64,000 nt of DNA. Origin: Vespula vulgaris (Eukaryota > Arthropoda > Insecta > Hymenoptera > Vespidae). Of the stretch, positions 1 through 13,836 are shown one piece after another. How positions within the stretch are numbered: position 1 is the stretch's first letter; each line of letters opens with the position of its first letter. Position numbers and translations under genes: made by a program. The DNA lies in NCBI RefSeq assembly GCF_905475345.1, contig NC_066598.1:2833501-2897500 (forward strand), given 5' to 3'. Below the pieces are notes generated by a model. It made no database searches. It worked only from the letters and a program-made list of their open reading frames with translations, and had not been told where the DNA came from.

Positions 1-1145
1 TATCATAAGACATGATCTCGTTTATATATTATACAAGAAAGAATTTTTCGAACAAGTCATTCTATATATACAGTCTCTTTTTCTTTTTCTCCCTCTCTCT
101 CCCTCTGTCTTTCTTTCTTTTTCTCTTTCTCTCTCGATGAATTACTTTTTTAACGAGCATACGGGGAAAACTTCTTCAGGACGTTTGTACTTTTACGAGC
201 GTTCAGGGAATAGGCGTAGATCGAACGACGAATGCAACGCATATACGATAAAATGAAATTTCATTCTCGAGCTCGAGAAGAAAAAAAAAAGAAAGAAAAG
301 ACAAAAGAAAAAACAAATAAAAAAGAAAGAAAGTGTAATCGAATTTAAAGATTTCATTGATTGATTAAGTTCTCGTATAGATTGCAGTCATAAAGCAATA
401 AAAATGATCGACAATTTTCGAATGATATTTCAAGCCTAATTCGCATAGTTTCAATGCATTAATACTTAATCGGGCGATTACGGTACTCGTTGAAAGATAG
501 CACCAGGTGTTCGGAAGTCCGACCGTAGACAGATTAGACTTAAAGCGAATTGGAAATGAAATTAAAGAAGGATTACGTTTAGAAGGACAAGAGCAAATGT
601 TGATCCTTTTAACAAAAACAATATTTCTTATTTAGATCGTAGAATAATCTTCCTATCGTCGAAACGAGACAATCGTAATCTCTAATTTTCTATTCTCGTC
701 ATTGCTAAATTATTCACAATGAATAACTTAATTGGAAATGAAATTTCAACGAAATAACGTTAATGCGATCTGTATCTAATTTATCAAATTAATGTAATTA
801 ACGACGAAGTAAAAACAAACGCAACAAAAATAAAAGGTTTTCCACACTCGGCGTTAGATATTTTACAGAAAAAGGAAAAGAAGAAGGAAAAAAAAATATT
901 AAAAGATATATAAGGTGGGATTATTCAAAACGTAGAGAAACGACGATCCGTCATCGTTAGTAGAGATTTCTCGGGATGTAAACCTATGCGAATACGAATG
1001 CGATACGCTTCTGCTAATCTCGTTCTTTAATTCCCTAGGTGAGTTTCGAGTAGGAAGGAGCCAAGGGGTAAAAGGACCTTCATGGTGAAGAGCCAACTCG
1101 ACGTTTAACATCGTTAAGGAAACATCGAGAGACAGAGAGCGAGGG

Positions 1146-1146
<1 letters not shown>
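1..1146. other. AT-rich non-coding sequence
   Basis: No gene is seen. There is a pyrimidine-rich run at 78-137 and purine-rich A/G runs at 280-335 and 865-900. The rest is unique AT-rich sequence with stop codons in all frames. Confidence 0.6.
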
Positions 1147-1339
<193 letters not shown>

Positions 1340-1693
1340 TAACATCGTCCTTGAGTTCTACGAAGTAATAAGATAGGGATGGACATGCTAACATAGAGAG
1401 ACAGAGAAGGACAGTATCACATAGCCAGGATACTCTCAGGCTATCGCTGCCGGCGGAATTTAGAGAAGATATTGGCTTGAACGTAGTGACTGAAGGAGAG
1501 AGGACACAGGGTGTGAAATTATATATCCTCGAACGTAACACTATTTCGAGTGCCTTAGCCCTTGATAGGATTCGAAGGCATTCTTCCATGAAAAATATAT
1601 CGATCTTATTAAAATAATCCCCATATAAACGCTGTAGTATAATAATTAATATTGTCGCCATAAATATAATAAATTGAAAGTTCTTACGTGTAA

Positions 1694-1800
1694 TATACAG
1701 AGGGTGTTTTCGAAACTTGATACAAACTTTGTTTTCCTTATTTTAACGTACCGAATCTATTCCCGAAGTTATAAAACCGACAGGAAACACCCAGTATATA
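1694..1800. mobile_element. Short MITE-like element with GGGTGTTT termini
   Basis: The left end reads TATACAGAGGGTGTTTTCG and the right end, reverse complemented, reads TATATACTGGGTGTTTCCTG. Both share the GGGTGTTT core with TATA-like flanks that could be a target-site duplication. The 107-bp interior is unique and non-coding. Short repeats ending in (A)CAGGGTGT are common in insect genomes, but the family cannot be assigned from one copy. Confidence 0.5.
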
Positions 1801-4800
1801 TAAGACATTTTTGAAATAAAATAAAAATTTGGACATCTCACTCTTCTTGACGTTTTAACGCGAAGCTTTCCCCGAACGGAAGATGTCAGGTGTGAAAACG
1901 CATTACGTATAATGCATTCTCTTGGAAAAAAATCGACATAGTGATAGTGTGCGTGTGTTTCTGTGAGAGAAGGAGAGAAGGATAAAGAGAAAAGAAAGAA
2001 AAATAGATTTGAGGCGTGCCATTCCTTAAAAACCTTCCAAACGTAAAAAGCTTTTTACGGAATATCACAATACGTTCTAATTTCGGGCACAAACGTCGTA
2101 GTAGAAAGAGTCGTGTGTCAAACGAGTAGTCACCTCGGCCAGTCGCACCCACCCCTTCTTCTTACACCCCGACACGAGACCCCTATATTCCGAGCTGAAT
2201 TTTCCAGAAAGAAAAATACGCACACATCTACACACCTACAACAACGGGTAGGACAATCCTCGACAACGTTTCCCAGCGTTCTTTTCTCTTCTCTTCAACG
2301 TCGTCGTGCTTTAACTCATTTTCCACGAGCGTCTAGGAAAAGCTCTCCTTTTCCTACGCGATTTATTATGTCGGTCGTAAGGGTGGCCAAGGTAAGGGCG
2401 TGGGGAGAAGGGGAAGGAAGGTGGCAAGGAGAACGAGAGGGTGGGAGGGTGAGTGGGAGGAGGGAATGGGATGGAAGAACCTCGCGGCTTCTTCCATACG
2501 TTGCTGTCGACGACACGACTGCGATGTGTAATCGTCGTTGTTACTGTTCCTTTCCTCGAGCAAGAACGAGATTGAGAATAGAAAGAAATGAGAAGAAACA
2601 AAAGAAAAGAGAGAGATAGATAGAGATAGAAATAGGTGTGTATATATATATATATATAGAAAAAGAGAAAAAGGGAGAGGAAAGAAAGAAAGAGAAAGAC
2701 AGAAAAAGATCATAGACCGATGATGGATCTCGATGTTGCGTGGAAATAAATAAATCGAACGAACGAACAACCAGAGAAAGAGAAAGAGAAAGAGAAAGAG
2801 AAAGAGAAAGAGAAAGAGAAAGAGACTGAGAAAGAGAGAATGGTTACAATGGACGGGCATGAATTTCATGACAGAATGTCCCGCATGAAAAATGTATCGT
2901 TCTTTCTCTCTTCTTTTCCTATCATCATACATCAAAAAGTCTCAACATAGAGCATGACGAATCATTAATCATTAAGGACGATCGGTTAGCCTCGTCGTGA
3001 ACTCCTAGTATGTTCCATGTGTTATATTTATAAAGGAAAAAAAAACAAGAAAGAAAAAGGAAAGAAAACAAGACAAAAAAAAGAAAGAAACAAAAAAGAA
3101 ACAAAACGGAAAATTATGCTCCAAGTGTCACTCATTGCTTTCTCTCTCTCTCTCTCTCTTCTCATTGAAATCTATTTTACATTTTACAAAAAAAAAAGTA
3201 GAAAAAAGAAAAAAGAAGGTGCGTGATAGTGTTATGATAAATGACGTTTATAACAGCAACGTATAAGTTATAAGGATATAAGAATAGGTTAAAAGAAGAA
3301 CTTAAAGAATAGAAAAGAAAGTTTCGTTAGCGGAAATATGAAAGAGGCGATTTTCAAAGCAAAGAACCATCGTCGACTATTATAGGTGATGAATGGCTCT
3401 GCCGTGCTCGAGTAAGAAAACAAACGCGTATTCCCAAGTCGGGTCTATCAATTTTCAAACTATCCACCAGCTGTTTTTCTTCCGCAAGCTAGCAGGTCTC
3501 TTTTTATCAATTTTTTTTTCTTTTTTTTTTTCCTTTTTTTTTCTTCTTTTCATACCAAAGTTACAAAGTTTCACCGGCAAACACTTTTATTTACAGATTA
3601 TTTCTTTATACGTCCAATACGTATCTGCGTTTTTTTCATATCGATAAACCAAACGCGCGATTTTGATTCGATCAAAAGTGATATACGTATACCATTTAAT
3701 AGAAACGAAACAGATTGTACGACTCGATATGTGTATTTATGTACATGCATCGATTGGCATCGTTTCTAATGCAAAAAAGAAAAGAAGGAAATAAACTCGG
3801 TCGTTCGTGGTGTATTCCAAAAACAGAGACTGGTCTGATTAGCGTCGAAAAAGTTTCTACTCAAACCCATTGAGGTCGTTGGCACTGGAATAGAACTGAA
3901 GGTAAAGCGTAAAAGTTCACGGAGGATCCCTCATCCTTCTACGATTGGCTCCTAGCCAGAAGAATAGTCCACCTCACCCTTATTCTCTTCCGGTTATGCG
4001 AGTGTGAAGAATGTTTTTCGAATATTACGTTCCCTATTTATACGAGAGCTCAACCGTCTTACCCGGATTTTTCTTACCGTTCCCTTTCCAACCATCACAA
4101 CACTTATATTACGCGATCTTTTTATCGGAAAGGAAAGAAAAAAAGAAAAAAGAAAAAAAAGAGGAAGAAAAATTTCTCGTCGATCGAACTCGACAACGAA
4201 CGTTTAAACGTTCGAAACGTTTCAAGAATATCTCTAATAAACGTGTAAATAATTTCCAAATTGCTTTAAAACATGGTTACCACGTTGTAAGAAAAAAGAA
4301 CGTAATAAATAATCATGAGTTTAACGTCGGATTAATAAATATTCCGCATAATGAGAAACACTTTGTTCTTAACGTTTAAGAACGGACATTAAAAAATAAT
4401 AACAAAAAAGAGGAAGAAAGAAAGAAAAAGAAAGGAACAAAAGGAAATAAAAAGATTAAAAAACTTAACATCAATTGAAGAGTCGAGTTAGAATCTACGG
4501 AGAAAGGGAAAGAGACAGAGATAATAGCCTCGCATCAAGTAGGATCTCGTAAAAGACGTCTGGACGTACTAGTTTAACGCCGTTATACTGAACGCGTTCC
4601 ATTAAATTGCTTCTCTCGAATAGTTCCTCTTGCATCCTTCGTTACTTTCTCTCTTAGTCTCTTACTTTAACTGAACGTTCCGTAAACTGTCACGAAGAAG
4701 TAACGAATAAAGAGAATATTCTCGTTCCCTTCGTACCTTTAACTCCGCCCCTACATAACTCTCTCTATCCCTCTCTCACTCTTTCCAAAATAGTTATCAA

Positions 4801-7109
4801 CGAATGTTGAATGGCACAGGAGTAATGTCTCTTTCTATAACATTTCAACCTTGGTAATAGTTCGTTTTCTCAAGACCGAGACACTGATTTTGTAACGATA
4901 GAAAGAAAGAGAGAGAGAGAGAGAGAAACTTATGAGATTGGTTCGTTATACGTGCATGGACAAAAGCTAACTTCATCAACGTAACCTTGACGTCGATATT
5001 CGAGGACGATAAGAGAATCGTTCAATTTCCTTCGTAGGATTCCTTTTAATAATGAGAACACCGAAATTGAGATCGTGGTCTCGTTTTGTTACACGAACGA
5101 TGTTATCTATTCTACTTCATCTTGGTCTATAATTAGAATTCTATTTCTGCTGATGAATATTGATGTCGGAGATATGCCAGGGCGAACGTGTCAATCATTT
5201 TTTTTTCTCCTTGTTTTTCTTTCTTTTCTTTTTTTTTCTTCATTTATTTATCATTTCATAAAGATCGAGCATCACTACTTTTTTTTCTTTCTTGTCGATA
5301 AGTCAAGGAATTTAAAAAGAAAAGAAAAAAGAGGAAAGGCAGTAGCACGGACTTTAAACACTGCAGTTGGTTGAGCCCTTTGAATTTGAGCACGAAAAAT
5401 AACAAGAAAGTCCTCGTTTTGAAAGTAGAGAAATAAAAAATAGGAGTGCCTTCAAAACTCACCAACACATCAACGTTTTCTCCCTCTCTCTCTCTCCCTC
5501 CCTCTCTCTTTCTCCCCTACTCTTGCTCACTCTCTTCTTTGGCATCCCTAAGCGACCTAAATTCATGCACGCCAGGTAACATGCGATATGTGGAAGTAAT
5601 CTTGGTAATTTATCTTCTTCGATAAAACTTCCTTCGCAAGGGTAAAAATTTAAAAGAACCAGACTGCTAATGGCGTGACTAATGATATACGATGCGGCAA
5701 AGTCGCATAGACCATCTTTGTGATAGGAAAATTACTTTTGGACTTTTATTGTAAACACAACCGCGCCTTTGAATAAATTTCAATGTTGTAATTAAGCAGG
5801 ATAGAGTTAAACAAATGAAAATGCGTTTATCTAAAATAATTCTGATGAATATTTCAAATCATTATGTATGTTTGTTTTTCATTATTTTATAAACAAGTCC
5901 GAACCAATAAAATTTTAAATAAATAAATACATACACATACGAACATTATTTTCACCAATTTCAATGACAGAACAAGACAAAACAAGATAGGGGAAATCAA
6001 GAGAGGACAGAATAGAACAAGATCAGACAAGACAAGAATGAGTCGGATCGACTCGGATTGGGTCGGGTTGGCCAAGCTTAACACGGCTCAATTCTAGGGT
6101 ACGTCTGAAGTTTTTGTTCGAGGTTTTGCCCGATGTCATCATTGGGGTTTTGCCTCACATCTTCGGCTAATTTTGATTATCTTTGCCAGTCTTCGTCAAT
6201 TTTTCAATATTTTCGACAGAAATAGTATTTTGGAAATAGTTTTAAACGTCAGTTACAAGAAAACGTAATAAAAAATATACAATTCCACTAAAAAATGTAA
6301 TTTTTACAAAACTCACCATGGCGAAGTCGAATAATTTGTTTGAATGTTCTTTTCTTTTCTATTTTTTTTTTTTTTTACATTTTCAATACTTAAAGTTTGA
6401 AAAATAATCGCGTAATATACCGTGTATAATTAAAATTGTTATAATTCTTTCGGGATAAAAATTTAGGAGGGGTTAAAAGTTGTGAAAATTGAAGATACAA
6501 CCCGGATGATTATTTTATCTCTTGAGTTTGATCGGTTACCCTTCGAATTTCGAATTCCCGGAGTTTTCCCTTTTCTCCTTTCTCGATAAAGTATTCGACA
6601 TTCCTCGCTTCGTCGTTACGCATACGTCCTTTCCCACCATCATGATTTTCCACCGAAATATTTCCTGCCTTCGTAAAACGATGAATACGAAACGGATTCC
6701 ACAAGCTGTGAGCAGCCACGATCGATGCCTCGCTAAATGTTTAACGACCATCGACAAATTGATCGTGCATTATTTATCCTTTATCTCCCATTGTTGTCCC
6801 TTTCTCATTGCTAATGCAACAACCATAAAATACAATACATTTCAACTTACTAACACAAATAAACATAGGATTTCTAATCTTCTATTTAATTTCATATATT
6901 CCCTAATAATATACAGAGAGATAATAATAAATATAAATTTTATATATATATATAAATTAATTTCTCACGATTATGATATCAAAACGAATCAAAAGAAAAA
7001 TGAATCTGATTCGATAAATCGTTTGGACGTTAGTATCAAATGTTTTCCTCTTTCCTTTATTTTTCCCTAGGGGATTGTTTTTGCGTCGAATGATGTCTAC
7101 CGAAATTCA

Positions 7110-7110
<1 letters not shown>
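1801..7110. other. Non-coding region with purine/pyrimidine blocks
   Basis: I see no gene. Contents: a G/A-rich block 2380-2470; TA repeat 2639-2657; GAGAAA hexamer repeat 2772-2824; A/G-rich runs around 3030-3220, 4130-4165 and 4390-4460; T-rich runs 3505-3550, 5198-5240 and 6360-6376; a short GA repeat 4906-4926; a degenerate AAGAC-type stretch 5965-6035 followed by a GC-richer patch 6035-6110. The open frames here are short and of low complexity, or carry no recognisable motif. Confidence 0.6.

Positions 7111-7111
<1 letters not shown>

Positions 7112-7162
<51 letters not shown>
7112..7162. repeat. TA dinucleotide microsatellite
   Basis: About 25 uninterrupted TA units. Confidence 0.98.
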
Positions 7163-7165
<3 letters not shown>

Positions 7166-9629
7166 GAACGTGTCGAGCTATACTCGCTTTAATAAAGAAA
7201 AGGAAAAACGTTCGAGTGGATTAGTCGATACGATCTTCGTGGCTGTTCGTGACGTTCACGGTGGATTTTCGGCCGAACAAGGACCTTCGGCATCGTAACT
7301 ACTTGTCGCATGATCTCACCCAACACAGGCGAGACTCTACTCGTAAAATTCTTTAAATCCACGCTGCAACGACGTTTATTTCGAACTGTACAATGTTTAC
7401 AACCTTTCAAACCCGTATTTTCTGGTATTTATATCTTCTTTCGTTAAATGAAAATTTGTGATTTACGATCTGCCCGTTTATCACTTTAATTGCTCATATT
7501 AGAATTCATATGCCGTGTTTATATTTTAATTAATTAAAATTTCCTATAGACATTTCACGACGAACATATTCAACTATTTCTTCTCGTCCAATTATTTGCG
7601 ATATTATTTCCTTTAATCTTGAAATTTATATTAACCAAATTTTTGTCTTTTCGTTCTTTTGTCGATACGATTTATATATTATAAAATGTTGAAATAATAT
7701 AACGAGACTGTTTGCTGTCGTATAAAATCGTATACAAGATATATCAACGAAGACGAATCCACTCGCTATCGATATCTCTGAAGTTCGAAATCGTTTGGTG
7801 TGGGTAGTCGTTTGTAACCTATAAGGTAAAGCTTGCGACAAAGTCGCGCATTGTTACATCGGGTCAACGATGTCCATCGCTCAAAATTCGCAATGGCTTA
7901 ACCGAGGACACAGCCTACCGGTCTCACCACGTTCGCAATTGTATTCGCTGCGTTGCGACAATAGAGATTTAGGAATGCCCGCTCTGCTAAACAATAGAGC
8001 TTTATGAGAACCTAAATCCACCACAATGGACGGTGTGGTCCACCTCGTACTGCGTATACAGATCGATATTTGAGGGTATCGTTAGAAGTTACCTTTGAAA
8101 GCGACAAGAACATAAACTTCTACCTCTTACCTTATCAACACCTTTTCAACTCGCAAAACAAGCTTAAATCCAAATTTATTATTGATCTAAACGAAACTTT
8201 AATTATAAAATGCACAAACGTTTTCATTGAAATTGTCGTCTTTTTTATTTACAGAAGAATCGTCACAAAATCTTCATTATTTTTATATCACGTTTATTCA
8301 TCAAAGCGAGAATTTCGATATCAATCTTTATCAATCGAATGAGACAGAGATACGTACGGTTCTACGTAATTAAGTTTACGAGATTTACTCGACAGATAGT
8401 AAAGTCGAATATGTGGTAAAAAAATCGAAAAGTCTATTCTCAGATTTCTGATTAAAATCTGTGCGATTACGTTCTAAGGAGTCTATATCCCTTTTCTATC
8501 TTCCCTTTTTATCACTTTCTCACCAGTAGAAATAAGAACGTCAGAAAGAGTCGGCTGAGCTTTGTGATCACTTCGGATATTACTTTCATCGATCGGTACG
8601 TCGTCCCAACTCTCTTAATATAGCCCTCCGCGAATTTCTTCTACTAAATGTTCCAGGAAACTGAGCTTCTAAGGAGTCAACATAGATCTCGTGAGACGCG
8701 AGAATAGAATCTTCGATCTGAGAGAAAGACGTTAGACGTTCGCAAGTACTACTTCGAAATCCCTGATAAATCCTTCGGTGCAGTATATCCCTACCACTTT
8801 TCCAGACGGTCAAGCTGAATTCTTTCTACCAGAAATCTCAACCAAAGGGAGTTTTATCGATCTACGAGATATCATTCCTTAGAATCAAAATTCGAAAGAC
8901 GTATAACAAATGTAATGTAATCGATTATAACAATAATAATAATAGTTCTATTAGATTTTCATTCATTTCAACGAAATAAGAATGGAGTAAAAAAAGGAAA
9001 AGAAAAATAAAAGGATAAAATAAATTTATTCGTTGTTCCTGTAATATTTCTACGAGGCAATCAACCCTGTTTTACGATTATCTTCGTTATATTCATTCGA
9101 ATAAGTCGAATATTGTTGTGAGATACGATATTCGAGTGTAAAAGAGGAAAGATTCTTCAAGGCATTCATCCTGCATTCGAAAATGTCGTGACTCGGCGCG
9201 ATAACTTAGAACACCACTCTCGCATTCCCTTCAAACCCCGGTGAAAATTTGCAACTACCGTGCGGGAATATTACCCACGAGACAGTATCCATCCATCGTC
9301 GTCCTATCGGCGTTATGTATCTCCTGTATGGATCTATGCGAGGAATCGGTTACCTCACGAAACAAGGATAGATTAAGGAATTATGCTAACCTGAAATTTT
9401 ATCAAAAATCATCTTTCCAAATATAAACTATCAGAATCTTTAAATTTTATCCGTCAACGTCAACAAAAATTTGATAAAAGGAATATAACTTTCTTTCTCA
9501 TCTCGGCGATCAAAAGAAAAACTATAAATGAAGACTACAAGGGACTTTCAAGTTCCAACGACCTAGTATCCGTAAACGACGTTTTTCGAAGATCAGCAAA
9601 CGATTTAGAGGTAGTAAAAAGAATCGAAA

Positions 9630-9636
<7 letters not shown>
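7163..9636. other. Largely unique sequence without a supported gene
   Basis: This is one of the less repetitive parts of the window. A GC-richer block at 7815-8035 is open on both strands over 40-65 codons but matches nothing I recognise. The remainder is AT-rich with frequent stops. No splice-bounded open frame with recognisable protein motifs was found. Confidence 0.5.

Positions 9637-9684
<48 letters not shown>
9637..9684. repeat. TC microsatellite
   Basis: About 24 TC units on the plus strand, facing a GA-rich hexamer tract about 190 bp downstream. Confidence 0.97.
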
Positions 9685-9687
<3 letters not shown>

Positions 9688-9872
9688 ATCTATCTTTCTC
9701 CCTATCAACAAGATCCTTTTTACTTCAAAGATGTGTTCTAGAAAAAGATGAAAAGCTTCTTTTCTCTGTTTCTCTTTTCGAGACACATGATACCGAAAGA
9801 AATTTTGAACGTCCTCCTGCGAATGAAATTTTTCACTGTCGATGGTTATCGAAGGGGAAACAATATGGAGCA

Positions 9873-9933
9873 AAGAAAGAGAAAGAGAAAGAGAAAGAGA
9901 AAGAGAAAGAGAGAAAGAGAGAGAGAGAGAGTG
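9873..9933. repeat. AAAGAG hexamer / GA repeat
   Basis: Six or seven AAAGAG units pass into a short GA run. With the TC tract at 9637-9684 it could pair in a transcript. Confidence 0.9.
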
Positions 9934-12900
9934 GAGGAAGGCAAAGAAAGAGAAAAATTTTTCAAACTATAAGACAAGATTACGCGAAAATAGCAAAAGG
10001 TATCATAGATATATATCGTTGACTCTCTTCCGAGTAAACTGGAACGTGACGTACTTGCACATATTCTATTATATACTCGAACCTTCTCTCTCCCTTTCTC
10101 TCACCCTCTCTCTCTCTCTCTCGATCTCCGTGGCAGGCTGCCTGCCCAAGGATGTTATATGTTCCTCGTGGGTATGCGTAGTACTATACACATCGAGCTT
10201 GCATCGAGGCCAAAGGGGAACTATAAAGAGGGTAGTGGTCGCATAGGAAGCTTCTATTCTGGGCAAATGCGTATACAGAAACAAAGAGAAAGAGAGAGAG
10301 AGAGAGAGGGAGGGAGAAAAAGAGAGAGAGAGAAGAAAAGATCGATCGTTCTCGTCTTTATCGAGACGCGATCGACATGAATTCGTAAATAAAAATGATG
10401 TCTATCCAATGAATATATTCATTATATATTTTTTTTTATTATTGAAGAATAACTATTTTTAAGATCTCGATCATTCGATTTTTTTCTCGAAATTAAAACT
10501 TGTAAATATATAGCGATAGCTGACTAATGACTTTTTGTCGACAATCTTTATATATTCCTCCCTTCTTTCATACTCTGACCTCTCTCTCTCTCTCTCTCTC
10601 TCTCTCGCAATATTTCCTACTACCGTTTTGAAGGAAGCTCAGAATAAAAACGAGCGATTATAAATATTTCAAGCACTTTTTATTACCATCTCTCGTTTCG
10701 CACGGGCCACAGCTGCTTCGTCCAAGCAGGTAACGTCCGGCCATTCGTTAAATAAACGGCTTGCGTCCTCCTCTCAGCCGTATTAAAATCAAAAGCTTTG
10801 GGAAACATGTCTCTTTTTCTATTTTTTTTCTTCTTTTTTTATGTCTTTTTCTAACCAAGAAAGGGGCAATTCGCAAAAAGGACATAGGAGTCTAGGTGGT
10901 TCTCGTTTAAGCCGACGGATACAATTTGCTTCCCGTTTATTTCTACTCATCCACTTAGTTACATATAGAAATAAACGAGTGATAGATAAAAAAGAACGAA
11001 AAGAATAAAGAAAGAACAAGGAACAAGAGACAAGAGAAACAAAAGGAAAAAGAAACAGGAACGAAGAAAAAAATGGACATATTTTCATATCGTAACGAAT
11101 ACGATATCATTTCTAAGGATGATTCATAAAAATATGAAATAGAATTCTCCTCTTCTTTGCAACGTCCTTCAATTTCTCTCTTGTATCTCGTTATAGTTTC
11201 TTCGCGTACATTCGTTAAAATGAAGAAAAGGTAAAGGTTTTTAGAACAGAATGAACGGAAAATAACAACGACAACAATAGCAACAACAAGAACAAACAAC
11301 AATAACAATAATAATAACAACGACAACAACAACAACAATGAAAATAAGAACGACGGGAGCTTCGGAGGTAATGAGCATCGCAAGATATCTATATGAAACC
11401 TTCATTCCCATGGGATGAGGAGAAGAGGAAGAAGAAGATAGAGGGTTCTTGAAGGATCCTCCGGTAAGGTCATGCATGTATGGATGTAATGCGGAGAACG
11501 TTCGAGGTCCAGCGATTCCCTGATGGCCTTCTGCAATGCTCTCTGCGCTATCCTACTCTCGTACTTTCCCCGTGCGCCAAATTAATTCTTGACTTTTTCT
11601 ACAAATCCGCCCAAGCTATCTTCAAAATCCCATGACAGTTTCTACAAGGGAATCTTAAAAGGAAAAAAAAAAAAAAAAAAAAAAAGAAATTTGTAGAAGA
11701 GAAAAAAAGAGAAAGAAAAAAGGAATGACAACGTAAAGAAAGACGAATAAATTGGTCACGATTATTCGATTATTTCTTATTGCATTTTCCCTACCTAGTT
11801 TTTTAAAAGAGAAATACATATATGTATATATATATATATACACGATATAGTCATAGCATGGATCGTAAGAAACGTCGTTGAAACGGTCTATTAAATGTTT
11901 AAAACGTTTGTCTGACAGTTTTACGAACTACTGAGAAAGAAAAGAGACCGTTAGAATATTTATAGTCCCTATGACATTTATTATCCGTAACCTACTCTTT
12001 TCAAATTTGTTTCTTAAATCTTTAATAAACAATTAAAGAGATTGCAAAGATATTTTGTTAATCATTTTCTTTTCTTTTTTTTTAAGAATAACGAACATTC
12101 CAATTAGAAATGTAATGATTAGAAAAATTCTTTTGGAATTTCTTGTTATTTAAACCGTAAAATAAGACAGAGAGATTGTAGAATCTAATGCTTACTCTAC
12201 TTTCGTTCTAACAATTCGCTGAAATCCTAGGAAATCCCGATTCGCATGGTCGAGCGAACGAGTCCTTCGCAAATATCACCAAGGGACTATCTTGGTGACA
12301 GGAGATTTGTACTCTGCCAGCGAGACGTCTGAATTACGAAGAGCTTTCGGTCCCAAATAAGACGTTCTCGCTAATATCGCTATTTCCTTGATTTCTAACT
12401 CGTCGTACCATCAATTTAATACTCTATTTCTTTTACGATATCGGATTAAACAATAACATTGAGTATCATATATATAAAAAAAAAAGTTTCATTCGATTTT
12501 CGTAAGTTAACGCTCATGTTTAAAGTTTAAAGTCTCACAGATCCTGCAATTTCCGTGTGAAAGATATATTATAATACTCTTCTCGCGCTTTTCATTTTAA
12601 CCATATGGCGTCGCGAATACGAATTTCTGAGCTTTCTCAATATCCTTCCGGAGTCAGCCGCTGCGCATGGGAAACGTCTTAAGCGTCCCGAGTGGATATT
12701 AGGGTAGAAGATCTTCTACGATATAATGATCTTCTAGAAACTTCTAACTAAAGTTTATTAAGATGTTGAGGGGATGTGTCCTTGTCTGCGTTAATGGCTT
12801 TACCAATTGTTCCGAGATCTTCCAAATAATTTTAGTAATAACGTATTATTCGATGTAACGTAACTTTGTCTTCTTTTTCCTTTTTTCTTTCTTTCTTTCT

Positions 12901-13010
12901 TTCTTTTTTTCTTACAAATAATTTTCAACCAAATCCATAAGAACGAGATGCAGTTATTTATATAATTGTTTTTATACATAAGAATTGTGTGTGTGTGTGT
13001 GTGCGCGTGC

Positions 13011-13047
<37 letters not shown>

Positions 13048-13740
13048 AATGGGATATTAATATGAAAGATGTTTAGGCACGTGCTACGAAGCGAATTTGT
13101 AGAGAGAATTTCACGCTAATCTGGATCTATCGTAACGACAAAGGAGTGCGAGCAATGCATCAGGCTACATAATTCCAATTGCTAACGAGACGGACCGGTA
13201 TCCCACCAGCATGATGAGAACACGCTTCAACAGACAAAATCGTCAGAGCCTACTACTAGCCTATCGCCCGTGTCTACCCATTCGCACGTAAATCCAACGA
13301 ATGCTTTGTGGAATCAATATCTCAATCATGTTAACTGTCAAGATAACGTTGATGCCGCTTCCCTTCTCTGATCGAAATTTACAGGAATGACCTTTCATTA
13401 ATTGGCTTCATCTAATTATATCATTGAAAATTAACTCGAATATTAATAAAAATTATTTCTCCTTTCTTTTTTCTTTCTTCCTTTCTTCCGTTTTCTTTAT
13501 TTCTTTCCCATTTCCTTTTTCCAATATAATCCGCGTAAAGTTCTATCCTTAGAAATAATTTTTATTAAAATCATGTTTTAAACTTTTACAAAAAATCGTA
13601 TCACTCTTTGCCTGCGGCTCGTTTTTATGTTGGAAGGAAATATGAAAAATTGTAGAAAAGAACGTAGTCTTGAGAAATTCGAAAGAGGAACGTGAAGGTG
13701 TCAACGTCAGAAGTGCTGCTTCACGGAAGAAGAAAATGCA
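9934..13740. other. Non-coding region, microsatellite-rich
   Basis: No gene is supported. Contents: CT run 10086-10122 followed by a moderately GC-rich block 10123-10260; GA repeat 10284-10333; CT repeat 10579-10605; CAA/AAT-type runs 11262-11340; poly-A of about 23 at 11663-11685; mixed GT/TA repeat 12986-13046; a unique block 13080-13360 with stops in all frames. Confidence 0.6.
12986..13046. repeat. GT/TA compound microsatellite
   Basis: GT units with a GCGCGTGC interruption run into TA units: an alternating purine-pyrimidine tract of the kind that can adopt Z-DNA. Confidence 0.95.
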
Positions 13741-13836
13741 AAAAGAGAGAGAGAGAGAGAAAGAGAAGGAGAGAGAGAAGGAGAGAGAAAGAGAGAAAGA
13801 GAGAAAGAGAAAGAGAGGAGAGAGAGGAAACGAAGA
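13741..13836. repeat. GA/GAAAGAG-rich purine tract
   Basis: A nearly pure purine run on the plus strand; the open frames over it are Arg-Glu or Ser-Leu translations and not genes. A second short GA/GATA tract follows at 13926-13972. Confidence 0.93.
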
